DNA from: Anthoceros angustus
Taxonomy: Eukaryota; Streptophyta; Anthocerotopsida; Anthocerotales; Anthocerotaceae
DNA: 64,000 bases
Assembly: GCA_010909165.1 (NCBI GenBank)
Contig: VJWM01000118.1
Location: 124,001-188,000 of the forward strand
Direction of reading: 5' to 3'
Part shown: piece by piece, positions 1 to 11,498 of the stretch
How positions within the stretch are numbered: position 1 is the first letter of the stretch
How the letters are laid out: each line of letters opens with the position of its first letter
Position numbers and translations under genes: made by a program
The notes under the pieces: generated by a model
Told to the model about the DNA's origin: nothing
The model's database searches: none
Seen by the model: the letters and a program-made list of their open reading frames with translations, nothing else

Positions 1-370
1 CGCCTACATATTAACACATCCAGGACAACCTACTGTTTTCTATGATCACATCTTCCTGTGGGGCGATGAGATCTGCACAGCCATTGGAATTCTGGTACCC
101 AGCTTTCTATGCCCTCCTTTTCTCCTTCCAAATGTACCTTCCTCGTTTTCACTCACTGTTCCTTCAACACACCGCGTGCAGATCTCTGTTAGAAGACGGT
201 GTGACATCCATAGCAGATCCCCAGTAGTGATTTACGAGGCAAATGCTGAGGTCTATGCAGCAGCAATAGGAGGTAACCTGTGCATGAAACTGGGGGAGGG
301 CAGCTGGAGTCCTGGAGCTGAGTGGAAACTAGCAACCTCTGGAGAAAGTTATGCAGTGTGGGAGAAATGA
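1..370 (+). CDS. Alpha-amylase, 3' end (partial)
   Basis: This is the C-terminal end of a plant alpha-amylase (GH13), which cuts internal alpha-1,4 bonds of starch. Two exons are visible: 2-94 (running in from outside the window) and 182-370, joined by an 87-bp GT-AG intron in phase 0. The first exon reads YILTHPGQPTVFYDHIFLWG, matching the conserved end of the barrel (HPG..P.IFYDH). The second gives SVRRRCDIHSRS and the C-terminal beta-sheet domain ending in SGESYAVWEK and TGA, the usual plant amylase terminus. The catalytic residues lie upstream of the window, so activity and any transit peptide cannot be judged. The family assignment is firm; the subtype (cytosolic or plastid) is open. Confidence 0.9.
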   Translation, partial: AYILTHPGQPTVFYDHIFLWGDEICTAIGILVPSFLCPPFLLPNVPSSFSLTVPSTHRVQISVRRRCDIHSRSPVVIYEANAEVYAAAIGGNLCMKLGEGSWSPGAEWKLATSGESYAVWEK

Positions 371-1174
371 GCACATTGTGTACGTAATACCTTTCGTCTA
401 TATCTAGTTAAATTATCTTTCCTCGCCTGCTAAAGCATCTTCTGCTTCAAGAGAGCATCCCTTCCTATGTACAGTACATATGTACAAAGAAACGAGGAAG
501 TCCAAGAGCCTGTACTGCAGTGCTGGATGGTTCGCCCTTGTCATGTTCCTTACAACTAAGGACTGCCTGTCTCCTGATCCCCAACATTCCCCTCCTCACC
601 AAAAACGTGCGCCGCTCCGTACCTGGTACCCAACCTTTCCTGTCTGTTACGATACGTTTTTTTTCTAAGAAACGGCTCCACTCGGATTCTGCTGAGTGCG
701 GCGGCTTCTGTGCTATGAGTGGCGCGGTAGAAGGTGCGCGGCTGCTTGTGGCTGTCTGTTTTGTGGGTTCTTGCAAAAAGCTTCTGCATGTTGTCTATGC
801 TCAGCGTGGAGGAAAGAACGAGGGGATACGAAGCCTTCGCCTTGGAAGCTAAATGCATAGTCTGTTCATGCTTGTTTTGGTTTCTGTCTGGACTTGCAGC
901 TTCTTTCCCCCTTTGCAGCGTCAGAAGCAAGACGCTGAGGGGCAGAGCTTTTTTCGGATGTTTTCTGACTGAGCTGGCGACTTAACTGGTGCGTAGATCA
1001 TTGTAGGAATCTCCTGATGACTCCGCTGCAATGCTCTCCGTTGTTTTCTGAAGGTAGCATGGAATTAAAACATGCTATGGGGAGCATGAAGAGAGCAAAC
1101 GAAATGCTGCTTTCTTCTCACCTCTGTTCTTCGAGTTGTTGTTTCAGAAGGTGAATCCAAATCGACCTGGCGGC
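371..1174. other. Intergenic region and probable 5' UTR of QNG1
   Basis: About 800 bp with no recognisable protein. It holds the amylase 3' UTR, then the promoter and leader of the queuosine gene. A pyrimidine-rich stretch ending TTTCAG at about 1141-1146, just before the QNG1 ATG, could be the 3' splice site of a leader intron. Open frames here match no family I know and have no splice support. Confidence 0.4.
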
Positions 1175-2616
1175 ATGGCTGTGGACGTTGTCCGTGCAAG
1201 TTCGGAATGGGTTGCCAGCCATGCATCACATGTTTCCATCAACTCTGAGGGTATGAAGTGTTTTACCGCAAGCAGCAAGTGTGATTTTCCGTGACGGAAG
1301 GCCACTGAAGCGGGAATGGTGGTGTTCATAGGGATTGAGAAGATTGCAGAGCAGATTGGTTATCAAGTTCCCACTGTGAAGTGGGACTTCGAAGGCATCC
1401 ACTATTTTGATGGAGGCCCTCTTACTGCACAATACTTGCTGGTGCTTGATGCTCTCAACTTCTGCTTTTGGCCTGGTACTTCACGCCTACCAGTTTATCG
1501 ATGTAGCAGCTGTGCGAATGCTTTTCATGTTATCCGTAAGGTCATCTGCCTTTTCGTGGTTCCAGATCCAGATTTGCAGTATGACCATCTGGCTGCTGGA
1601 TTAACCAACGCCTTGAAAAAGGACCCCACTGTGTTGGAGGCCGGTGTTCTGCAAACTTACACTGGTAAGCTCGGTGTCAGCCAACTCCATACCATTCGGC
1701 GCGGCTTCCCAGTGTTTTGACAATTGTTCTGCAGGTCCTATGTTGCGAGAGTTGATTCAGTGGCCTCGTCCTCTTCCTTTAGAAGACGAGCGGGCTCGCC
1801 TTTTGAATGAGGTGTGGAGACACTCCTTCTTACTCACCTTTTGCTCGCAATTTCTTTCTTACCTTTTGCTCGCAACGACAATCGCTCACTCTGATGCTAA
1901 TCTGTGACAGCTCGGAGCAGAACTAGAAGTGAGCTTCAACGGCCAAGCAGCTAACCTTGTCGCTGCCGCCAAGCAATCTGCGGTGACACTCGTCCATCTT
2001 GTTACCCAGCACTTTCCTGGTATGAGGCGTTTAGTCTGAGTCGCATCCTGCCTAACGACTTGCTGCATAGACCGTGACGTTGCCGCTTGTTTAGCTCACA
2101 TGTCTGGATTATGCAGGTTTCAGAGACCACTGTGTGTACAAGGGACACCAGATATTTCTATACAAAAGAGCCCAAATTTTTGTCGCGGATCTGTGGGGTG
2201 CTTTCAACGGAGAGGGCCTCGGGCGATTTGAAGACATGGCATCGATAACCATGTTCGCTGATTACGTGGTGCCCGCTGTTCTAAGGCATTGGGGAGTTCT
2301 CACCTTCAGCTCATCACTTGCCAGGACAGTGGATGAGCAGCAAGAAATTGCCTCGGGCTCGGAGGAGGAAGTGGAAATTCGTGCCTGCACCATTACAGCA
2401 GTCGAAAAGCTTCGGGAGCAGCTGCGAGCTAGAGCCACGAAAGAGGTAGGAGCAAGTCAGTGCGGCCTGTTTTTTCCTTGGCGTTACTTTGTGTTCATGA
2501 ACCTGTCTGGGCAGGTTCTCAGCGTACACCTGGACTGGTGGCTTTGGTCCTCCGGCGTGTTAGAGACAACGGAAAACATGCCTCCACATCACCGCACCCG
2601 GACCATATATTACTAG
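1175..2616 (+). CDS. QNG1: Queuosine 5'-phosphate N-glycosylase (queuosine salvage protein, DUF2419)
   Basis: The family releases queuine base from queuosine 5'-phosphate so it can be reinserted into tRNA; plants cannot make queuine and depend on salvage. Seven exons close one frame: 1175-1250, 1332-1475, 1566-1664, 1735-1811, 1911-2019, 2117-2445 and 2515-2616, giving 311 aa with normal GT-AG introns of 69-99 bp. Family blocks appear in order: SSEWVASHASHVSINSEG near the N terminus, VKWDFEGIHYFDGGPL with ALNFCFWP, DLQYDHLAAGL, LIQWPRPLPLEDERARLL, FRDHCVYKGHQIFLYKRAQI, SITMFADYVVP, GSEEEVEIRACTI, and the end PPHHRTRTIYY. Start ATG 1175 is chosen because homology begins a few residues later. 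The length matches plant members. No transit peptide is evident. It is co-oriented with the amylase gene. Confidence 0.93.
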
Positions 2617-2947
2617 TTACGATTTAGCTATGGTAATATATTGATTTATGACTTTAGGTGAGCGTCAGCTGGTAGGCCTTGTGGTTCCAGGGTTGGAGTC
2701 ACTGTTCGCGCCATGCGCAGCGTGGGCACAAATTTTTGTTATTAGTCTGGACAATTTTGTTAGAGGAGGTGACAACAGTCTGGTTGCAGCAGATGTGAAG
2801 GCTGAAACACACTCGGGCAGAGAAGGCATCTCCCTCCATCGTTTCAGATCCTGAATACCGACACGCCCAAACTCAATTCAGTTTCTTCTTCCGCACCATG
2901 ATGTACAGAAAAAATTGAATTCATATCCAGAACGGTACCGGCAGGAT
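2617..2947. other. Convergent 3' region between QNG1 and the F-box gene
   Basis: About 330 bp between the stops of two convergent genes, presumably both 3' UTRs. No feature is recognised; a short open frame here has no family match. Confidence 0.4.
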
Positions 2948-4311
2948 TCAGACTCTCGTGGTGGCACCATACTCGTATGTCATAGAAGGAGGATTGTAAA
3001 AGCCAGACGTCCAGGTGCATGGAAACTTGGGCCAACTCTCCCATGATCTGCTACGGGAATCATATACCACCACTTGCCTGGACGTGAGAGTAGTGAGGCA
3101 GATAAAGTGCTCATGCGCAACCACGCTGAACCTGTCCCACTCGCTTAGTGGACAACTGGGTGTATGAAGAGTTGGTGTGCGAGTCTCCAAGGTCCATCTG
3201 CCCGCTTTCTCTTCAAGCCGGTAGATGTCCAAGGGTTGCCCGATACGCAGCTTGTTCGCCTGCAGCAGCATCACCTCTCCACCGCAAACCAGGAGCAGCG
3301 GCCCGTTACAGGAGTCCGGCACAATGCAAGGTCTAGTCCAGGAGCGCCGGCCCGGGTGGTATCCTACGAGACAGGTCTGGCTCCAACGCTCGTTGATGCG
3401 ATGGTATGCCAAAAAGTAGACCAAACCATTATGCAACACGCTCTGCGCCGGGCTCGCAAACAGCATGCCCGGTGTCGGCATCCCGCTGCTGGGAAGCAAA
3501 GTCCATGCGCCGGAAAGTGAGTCATACACTTCCACTCTGGCTAGCCCATAGTCTGCCACACAACCCTGAGCTTCAGACACCATCACAAGCTACCTCTTAC
3601 CCCCGAAAAACGAATCCTGCGGAACCCTCTCAAGCGGATGGACAGCGCGTACATACCTGCGTCTGGCATCGGCGCGCTCGTGTGCTGACAGCAGGTGACC
3701 GCAACCAGGCTGTAGGACTTGCCATCCTGAGCGACCTGAAGGTGCAGAGCCCCAGGACGCCTGCATCCCAACATTGCCGGCAGCGCCTTGTAGGTTTTCG
3801 TCATCGGATTGCAGACAAAGATGGACTGCTTATCCCTGCCCTGCACATGACGCACGCACAGCAGGCCCCTGTGGCTGGACAAGATGCAGAAGAGCTGCTT
3901 TCCCACCAGACAAGGGTCCACAGGGAGGAAGGTCAGGGACGGCATCCTCCTCCACTTCTGCCAAGCCATGTCAAATCCAAACCAAACCCTGCCCTTGCCG
4001 ATTACAGGGAAATGAATATCCCCCGCCGCCATGGGCAAGTGCGCACACAGGTTCTTGAATGTTGGACTGCTGATTAGCGAATTCCATTTCCGGCAGACGG
4101 AGCGGCACCGAACCCGGTCGTGAAAAGCCAGCCGAGACAACACTACCGTCACCAAATCTTCCGGCAGAGTGCTGAGCAGTAGACACCCCTCCTGCTGGTC
4201 CGTGCATATAGATCTTCTCGGCGGCTGAGTCTTCCGCCTCTTCCGACTGTGTACCTCATCAGACATAGCGACAAATATCCCCAGACCAGCTCGTGCCAGT
4301 CGCGACAACAC
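2948..4311 (-). CDS. F-box/kelch-like protein
   Basis: A probable substrate-recognition subunit of an SCF ubiquitin ligase. Two open blocks join through a short intron: exon 1 4311-3657 and exon 2 3570-2948 (donor GTATGT, 86 bp, phase 1), giving 425 aa. An N-terminal basic stretch (SRKRRKTQPPRR) precedes the F-box, about residues 45-90, with LSTLPEDLVTVVLSRLAFHD, then CRSVCRKWNSLISSPTF. The C-terminal part shows kelch-like strands such as VEVYDSLSGAWTLLPSSGMP, GLVYFLAYH and VVVYDSRSRSWESWPKF. Plant F-box/kelch proteins are usually 350-450 aa, so the length fits. A second Met at codon 16 is a possible start. The exact intron is inferred from frame and could differ by a few codons. The substrate is unknown. 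Confidence 0.85.
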
Positions 4312-4484
4312 GCAGGGCCCTACATCTGTTAGGGCTTCTCCAGACTCCTCCGCTTCACACTAATAAACAACCACGGTACAACCTAGACTACGTATAACCT
4401 AAAAAAATTCTTCAGTCTTCGTCTTGCTGACCTCTCATCTACGAGCACCTACAACAGTGGTTTTCTTACCAAAGCACAGACCCC

Positions 4485-5097
4485 CTAAGACGCCTCAAAG
4501 TCGTGCCCCCGATCGCCTCTGTTCTTCGTGCTGAAGTCCATCGGCACAGGCATGAAAGCCACCGTGATCTGTTTTTCATCCACATGACCCCGAATCATAG
4601 ACTCCGACTCTTGCAGCAACAACCGAGTCTCCTGCCTCCTCCTGAAAACGCCAATACACACATTTGCAAAGATTGCTCTTCTATTCCCTTCCAAAACAAA
4701 ATCAACAATCACATCCACTACCTCCGAATATCCTCCACAGCTTCCTTCCGGCGCTGTATCTGTGACTCCAGCATCTGAATCATGGTAGATCGTGCCTGGC
4801 CAGATCCAAAGTTTGGATCACTTTGTGCGTTCCTCAAACGCAGACAAACAAGGCATCCAGGTATCCATCTTCGGAAAACAAACACACCTGATGCGGCCGC
4901 AGAGAGTTTAAAAGATGATTCATGTTCCTAAGAAACAAGGACATATCTTCCACCCTCCGTGCATACTGCGACGGCCTCTCAACCAGAATCTCCGCCAACT
5001 CCAGCATGTTGAGCATCAATTCGCTATTCAGTTGCTTCAATTCCTTCCGGTGATCTGGAGTCAGCGTACATCCTTTCATTCTGCGTCGATCAAACAA
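4485..5097 (-). CDS. MED7: Mediator subunit 7, C-terminal three exons
   Basis: MED7 sits in the middle module of Mediator, which links transcription factors to RNA polymerase II. Exon A (about 5066 to 4888) encodes DHRKELKQLNSELMLNMLEL, then VERPSQYARRVEDMSLFLRN and HLLNSLRPHQ, the hallmark of the family. Exon B (4795-4722) gives ARSTMIQMLESQIQRRKEAV. Exon C (4641-4485) gives RRRQETRLLLQESES and an unusual tail up to the stop. Donor and acceptor sites and phases agree (phase 0, then phase 2). The usual roughly 70-residue N terminus (proline-rich, with YYRLYK and a VRQLYP motif) is not visible between exon A and the start of the divergent SPCS3 gene, so the gene is truncated or its first exon is too divergent to see. 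Confidence 0.82.
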
Positions 5098-5356
5098 ATG
5101 CTAAACGGAGAACGACGGACTGCACCCGAGATGCCACCGCCTCTGTCGCCTGCGGTGCCGCATTCTGGTACAAACCGTGGAACCGGAGTTTCTGGGCGCG
5201 GCCTGGTCCCATCAAGCCCGCCCCGTGATTCGGAGCTGGTTGACCTACTTCTGCAGCGAACAGGTTTGGCTCTGAAAAGGAAACATAGAAGGTGCTTCGA
5301 GGCCCCCTACTACGGCTTGAAGGAGGAACAGTGGATGCTGCGGTCTCTTTGGCAAG

Positions 5357-6338
5357 ATGCATTCCATGTTGTTCAGAGCAAATGCGGTAGTCACGTTTGG
5401 CATCACGGTTCTGGCCATTCTGTGCGCGCTCGCCTCGGTGACGGATTCCCTTCATCGCGCTGATCCTTTGGTGGACGTGCAGGTGAGTACACCAGATGGA
5501 ATTGCAACGTGATGGAGGTTGTGTGCGCTTTGAAGTCCGGTTCTTGCTTGGCAATTGGGAAACCTTAGCTAGGTAGTTGTGCAGGAGTTGCTGACGATTG
5601 AGCTGGAATGTCTGTTGCAGATACTAGGTGTTGAATCCTTGCACAAACAGGAAGGAGGGAATGATGAGGTGAGGTCTTGTCAAGTGGTGACATGTAACTT
5701 CGTGCTGGTTGTGCTTGAATTGCGAGGATGCTGAGCTTGTGAGCTTGCAGGCGAGGCTGGTTCTGAACATCTCAGCAGATCTGCAGTCGGTTTTCACCTG
5801 GAACACGAAGCAGGTTGTGTGTACTGCAGTTCTATCTTATTCTGTTGCGGAAAACTAACAAGGGTTTTATCTAAAGGGTTTCCTTGCGTGTTTGGGTGGG
5901 TTTGCAGCTGTTCGTTTTTCTCGCAGCAGAGTATGAGACGCCAGATAATCCTTTCAATCAGGTAGGCTGGCTGACTGTAGGAGTGGTGATCTGGCATGGA
6001 CCACTTGGTTGAATGCTGAAAAGCCTATGCTTTCCGTGACCAGATTAGTCTCTGGGACGCCATCATAGAGAAGAAAGAAGATGCCAAGTTTTTGCGGCGA
6101 ACAAGGAACAAATATGCTTTCGTTGATCAGGTTTGTTTCATTTATAGTCTTGCCCACGTTGAGTTGTTGAAGGCAGTTTTCAGCTGATGGACTTCATTTG
6201 GCTTGCTTACAGGGTAACAATCTACGAGGCTTGGACTTTAATTTAACCCTGTACTGGAACGTGATGCCTATAACAGGCCGAATGTTTACCGACAAGAAAG
6301 AGATCACTGGGTTCAGATTGCCTAAGCAATACAGATAG
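5357..6338 (+). CDS. SPCS3: Signal peptidase complex subunit 3
   Basis: SPCS3/SPC22 is the essential single-pass ER subunit of the signal peptidase complex. Six exons close exactly: 5357-5482, 5621-5668, 5751-5813, 5908-5961, 6044-6130 and 6213-6338, giving 167 aa, the normal size. The N terminus [20 protein letters not shown] is the conserved start and membrane segment. Further family blocks are [72 protein letters not shown] and the end [11 protein letters not shown]. All introns are GT-AG and phase 0. It diverges from MED7 upstream; downstream it is tail-to-tail with PCCA, 158 bp away. An upstream open frame at about 5129 probably lies in its leader. Confidence 0.95.
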
Positions 6339-6496
6339 ATAGGGACTTGATCCAACTCCGTGGTTTTGTACATGGCTGCAGAGCCTGACTTCTTTGACAA
6401 ATTATTGGAGCAAGGAGAAGTGACCAGTAATTTATACAACTAATCAGTAACATTTCAATTCCTTCCGACAGCTGAGGCTTCAATTTCAGAGACAGG

Positions 6497-9400
6497 CTAC
6501 TCATATTCCAGTATCACGTCATCTGCGGCCAGTGTTACTCCGGGCAGCTTGCAGACACTCTTAACCACAACCTCGTTTTCGGCTCGCAGAACGTTTCGCA
6601 TCTTCATAGCCTCTATCACAGCTAGTTCGTCCCCAGGCACAACCTGCAAATCCAAATTGTTCAGCCACAAGCAAAGGAAGAAGGACGAACGAAAAGTAGG
6701 CTTCCTTGAAGTTCACCTGTTGCCCTGGGATGACTGATATAGAAATGAGGGACCCTGGCATCGGCGACCTTAAGACCTGCAAGATCCATTCCCAAATGGT
6801 TCCTATGAGAGTTTAGCGGGACATTAATTCACGACCGCTGAAAGAAACATGTTCACTCAAAGCCACCTTGCTGAAGTCCTCTTCTTGAGGAGGAGGCATG
6901 TGTTCTTGGAGAGCAGCTTCCAAAACTGACTGAACCAATACGTCCATCTGCAAAGTTCCACCCCTTCAGTCTACTCCACCGAAAGCAACCCAACATTCCA
7001 TAGTTGCAAGCACTGGTACCTCCATGCCACAGAAAAGGATGTGGAAGCCACGAGGAAGTCGTCGAAGAACTTGGCAAGTTACCACTTTCCCATCTATAAC
7101 GGCCTCGATGGCCCAAGGCTTTGAAGTTACTAGAGTCACTTTCTTTGTTGCACTGCCATGAAGTACCTCCTGCCGATCTCCCACATCAGCATACCAATTG
7201 GTATCTCTTGTATGGAAGAAACAAGACTTCGGCAACAAAAGTTAAGAGTAGAAGTTGAGGGGCAAGCATTTGGGTGATAATCCATACCAGAGAGAGAGCT
7301 CCTGGTGACTGTTGGGATTCACCAGTCAACTTGATCAGATGGTTCTGCCCACCCAGAGTTATGACCAAGTCCTTTGGCTTGGGCACCTTGTCGGCTACTA
7401 CGGGATTATAGTACCTAGTGATGTGCAAGAGGACCAGGATAGGTAGAAGCTCCTCCTGATCGAAGTTTTTAGACAAAGGAAGTTAATACGATTCTCAAGT
7501 TTCAATCCAGCGATTTGAAGGGCACAAACTTCACCATCAACTTCGGATTTACCTTCTGGTCATCGCTAATATCTGAAGGCTTCCATCCATCTGGATAATG
7601 CTGCTGTAGGAACTTCGTTGTGATGTTTCCTGCAACAAACTCCTGTTGCAATCAACATCAACAGGAACCATTAAATGGCATACACAAGACATTAAGTTCA
7701 GACTACACTAGTTTCTCACAACTGAGTATAGAAAGTGATCAATGACTACAGTCTTGAGGTATTACTGGATGGGAGATGATGGAGCGCAGGAAAGGGATGT
7801 TATGTGTCAAGCCTCGCACAACATATCTGTCCAACGCTGTCTGCCACAAGCCGAGGGAGGGCACCCTTAGACACTCCCCAGGCAGCAACCACGGACGGAC
7901 TATAGTGGCAAAGTCGAGAGGCTGGACTTTGCTAAAAAGTGCTGACCTCCATTGTTGCAAGAGCACTGTCACGATTGGGCCCCCAAGTTGTGACCTACAA
8001 GTACAATTCAGGATAACTGGATAAAGTTATAACATAAAATACACAAACATAGAAAGTTTATGTGATTTAAGAGAGCAGAACCTTGGAGATGAGTGGATCG
8101 TAGAATATGCTGATCTCACTTCCTTCTTCTACGCCTGAGTCGACACGGACAAATTCATGGGCTTCTCGAGCAGATGGCTCAACATAAGTTCTTAACCTCC
8201 CATTTCCGCTGCAAGTCCAAATCAACACGATGTGATTTCAAGAGACAATGGAGACCTTGGGAGACCGCAAACGAAATTACAAAGCAACGAACGAAAGGTC
8301 CGCCTACGGCAAAAAGCCTCGGTTTGGATCCTCCGCATAAACACGCGACTCAACAGCCCATCCCTTAATCTCTGAGGCCCTCTCCTGACTGAGCAGCAGT
8401 TTCTCGCCAGCAGCGACCTGCCAGAAACCATAATCACATTGAACTCCATGCAGAAGACTGACTGTGCATGACAACCTGTGTAATTGACTTGCACATATAA
8501 CCACCGCAAAGCTCTGATATAGAAGATGCCCAAACCTGACCACATACGGAACACAACGTACTGGGGCCCAAGAACTTCTACAAGTGCTGGAGGTGCAACA
8601 GCATGAATCAAGCAGTGCTCAACACCGTCTCACCTTCAACATCAACTCCACCAGGTCAAGACCTGTTACACACTCAGTGACAGGATGCTCCACCTAGAAT
8701 GAACCAATAACTCCTCTTAAGTCCATCTATGAGTCGGGTCTTCACAATGGCATCAAGAACAGAAGGATGTCAACGTGAAACCAAATTTCGAATCTCACAA
8801 GACTGTTCAATTACTTGCAAGCGTGTGTTCATCTCTAGAAAGTAGAACTTCAAATGCTTGTCCACCAAAAACTCCACAGTGCCTGTGATGCTTCAGCCAA
8901 TGCCATAAGTTACCTAGAATAGGGAAAGCTCCTTTGAATACAAGCCAAGTTGAAACAAGCAAATAACCTATTCCCAGGGCATTGAGACCACATACCAGAA
9001 GAGCGATAGTTAACCGCTTTAGCCAGAGCAACAGCTTGCTGCCCCATGGCAGCCCTTGTGGCGACATCTAGGACCACACTTGGAGCCTCCTCAATAACCT
9101 GCACAAGCCTAAAAGTCAACCTCAGACATTGCCGACAAGTCTCAGAGTGTTACTCCACAATGCACACAGATGAACCCTGCCATCTATACCTTCTGGTTCC
9201 TCCGCTGTACTGAACACTCACGCTCAGGAAGATACACCTGGATAGGTCAGCAAAGACCATGCACCATTGAATACCTCAAGCTGCCGGATACATTGCTGGA
9301 GATAAGATTCTTGTGCACAAAACAGAGAAATTATTACCACATTTCCATGGGCATCTCCCAATATCTGGATCTCTATGTGTCTTGGGTCCTCAATGAACCT

Positions 9401-10882
9401 AATCACTCAGAGTCTCTCAGAAGCAGAAGGAATGGCCATAAACAAGCATACCTGCTACACCTGATTGGCTGAAGCCGAGGGGAAGACCCTCGGCTGGCTA
9501 GTGAGTGGAAAGTGACATGGTCTCGACCTTGAACTTAGTTAACATAAGGTCTGACAAGGATCCAAATCCTTACTTTTCAATGAAGATCCGCCCATCACCA
9601 AAGCTTGACGATGCCTCAGCTTGACACAACTGAAACGACTGCCGAACCTCCAACTCAGTCCTGCAAATAATCAAGCCTTTGGTGACGTTCAATACTGTGT
9701 TGTGGCAGTTGGGGAACTCCAAATGCTGTAAGATCAGCAAATGCTGTATGTGTCCGGGAACGGAAAGCCAAACTTCTCGGCATGCTCGAAATGGTAAAGA
9801 GATGACAAAACGTTCTCATACCAAGCTATGCGCATGCCTTTTCCTCCGCCTCCTGCTGATGCCTTAAGCATTACTGGATACCCAATGGCTGCAGCTGCAA
9901 TCCCACCAGACCCACAGTGACGAAAATGCAGCACTTACTCATAACTCAGTGAGTCACTCTCATGTTATACGTACCAACATTTGCTGCATGGTTCTCATCA
10001 GTGATGACATCCTGACAACCAGGAATTGTGTTCACACCAGCGTCCATCGCCAATTGCTTACTCCTGATCTGGATAACAAAAACCATACTCTTGTTTTTCA
10101 GTTCCACTAGCCCTGCCAGAACTACGACAAACGAGCTGAGAGTATTCATGACTTGCCTTATCCCCCATAGCACTTATTGCTGAAGCAGTTGGACCCACAA
10201 AAACTACTCCAGCTTCTTCAAGCCGCTCCACAAACCCAGCATTTTCAGATAAAAAGCCATACCCAGGATGGACCGCATCAGCTTTGGTCTCTCGAATAGC
10301 AGCCATCACCGCATCAATATTCAGGTAGCTCTTGAGGGGTGGTGCAGGCCCCTGACCATCCGGATTCCCCTTCACAAGATTAGTTCCTTGGTTGTGCAGA
10401 GCAGCCACCACACAAACACAACCCATAACTTCTCACACCCATGCAGGAACAACCAAGCGGGACACTTACCAGGCACACTGCTTCATCGGCAAGTCGAACA
10501 TGAAGACTGTTAACATCGGCATCACTGTAGACAGCCACAGTCTTCATCCCCATGCGCTTGATGGTCTGCATTAGTCTGCAGGCAATTTCGCCTCGATTGG
10601 CCACCAGAACTTTCGACAGTTGCTGCCAAAGTGCCACCATCAGAATCCAAATCATAATCTGGCACTCCCAAGCAACAATGGTGCACTGACCTTGGCAGGA
10701 GCCGTGTCCTCCGCCACTGTATGGGACGCCCTCACAATCACAGCCCTCCATCCGCTGAGCTGAACAATCTGAGAATGGGAGCTCGCAGTCACCAGACCCA
10801 AGCTCCCTGTCCAGTAAGCCTGCTGCGCGCAGTGAGATGGCAGCATCCACCATCTCCGACCCGTCCTCAAGCTACGAGCCAT
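6497..10882 (-). CDS. PCCA: Propionyl-CoA carboxylase alpha chain (biotin carboxylase subunit)
   Basis: The alpha subunit carboxylates its own biotin with ATP and bicarbonate; the partner beta subunit transfers CO2 to propionyl-CoA. Twenty-one exons close to 748 aa: 10882-10691, 10622-10470, 10351-10157, 10068-9975, 9894-9822, 9660-9574, 9398-9338, 9237-9190, 9098-8996, 8882-8815, 8693-8634, 8417-8308, 8208-8082, 7994-7947, 7840-7766, 7642-7553, 7455-7288, 7226-7020, 6947-6867, 6776-6717 and 6643-6497. An Arg-rich leader of about 60 aa looks mitochondrial. Motifs: [99 protein letters not shown]. The tail is PCC-like rather than MCC-like ([15 protein letters not shown]). The biotinyl site is EAMKM, in the last exon. 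Intron 3 is GC-AG. The start of exon 18 (7226) is chosen by phase. Confidence 0.93.
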
Positions 10883-11117
10883 GTTTAACAATAATACATC
10901 CGACGAACATCCAGGTACAGTAATGGTTTCCGATAACCTATGTATGTACATTTCCCATGTATGTTGGTAGTATATATGACTGCTGAAACGGAAACAGAGC
11001 CTAAATGTGCTATATAGGCTGAAACAGAAAGTGTGATAAATCGGAGAACCGGGACGAATGAAGAAACGAGGACCTGCTGTGTCTTACCGATTGCTCGATT
11101 TATGAGGGGCGCGGGGC
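10883..11117. promoter_or_regulatory. Shared promoter region between PCCA (-) and the Sel1-like gene (+)
   Basis: Only 235 bp separate two divergent starts, so both promoters must overlap here. AT-rich TATATATGAC at about 10971 and CTATATAGGC at about 11011 are the only TATA-like words. No experimental element can be assigned. Confidence 0.35.
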
Positions 11118-11498
11118 ATGGCTGATGCGGGCAAGGAGGCGGAAGAGGCAGAGATGCGGGTGCCGCTGCGGGTTGTGGTGGCCGATTGCGTTAGACGCTT
11201 CTTCGAATCTACGCTCAAGGCTGCAGAAAGCGGTGACTCTTCCATGCAGATGCTTGTGGGAGAGATGTACTGTTGCGGCTACGGCGTGCCGCGCAACATG
11301 GTTGAGGTTTGTGGTTTTCTGCTAGCAGCTCCAACTTTTTTCCCTCTCTGCATCCCGTTTGATGCGGATCTGGTGCGGCCGGAGGGTGTTTGATATTGGC
11401 TTGTGTTTGCTGACGCGCAGGGGAGGTTTTGGCTGAAGAAAGCTGGTGAGACTGTGTCCGAGGCGAGAATGATTCTAGCAAGCTTGTCGGACGAGTGA
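11118..11498 (+). CDS. Small Sel1-repeat (HCP-like) protein
   Basis: An 88-aa protein from two exons, 11118-11306 and 11421-11498, with a GT-AG intron in phase 0. It contains a single Sel1/TPR-like helix pair: ESGDSSMQMLVGEMYCCGYG, then VPRNMVEGRFWLKKAGETVS, where the alanine/glycine pattern of Sel1 repeats is clear. The start MADAGKEAEEAEMR is followed by VVVADCVRRFFESTLKAA. Plants have short proteins of this kind of unknown role; Sel1 repeats usually mediate protein contacts. It diverges from PCCA. The function is not known to me. Confidence 0.8.

Noticed and set aside
556-930. Overlapping open frames on both strands upstream of QNG1
   Set aside because: No family motif and no splice support; more likely leader and promoter sequence.
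6497-10882. Assignment as methylcrotonyl-CoA carboxylase alpha (the common plant enzyme)
   Set aside because: The biotinyl domain LRSPMPG...[10 protein letters not shown] and the order of core blocks fit PCCA; the MCCA form (APM.G..., VMEAMKMEH) is not seen.
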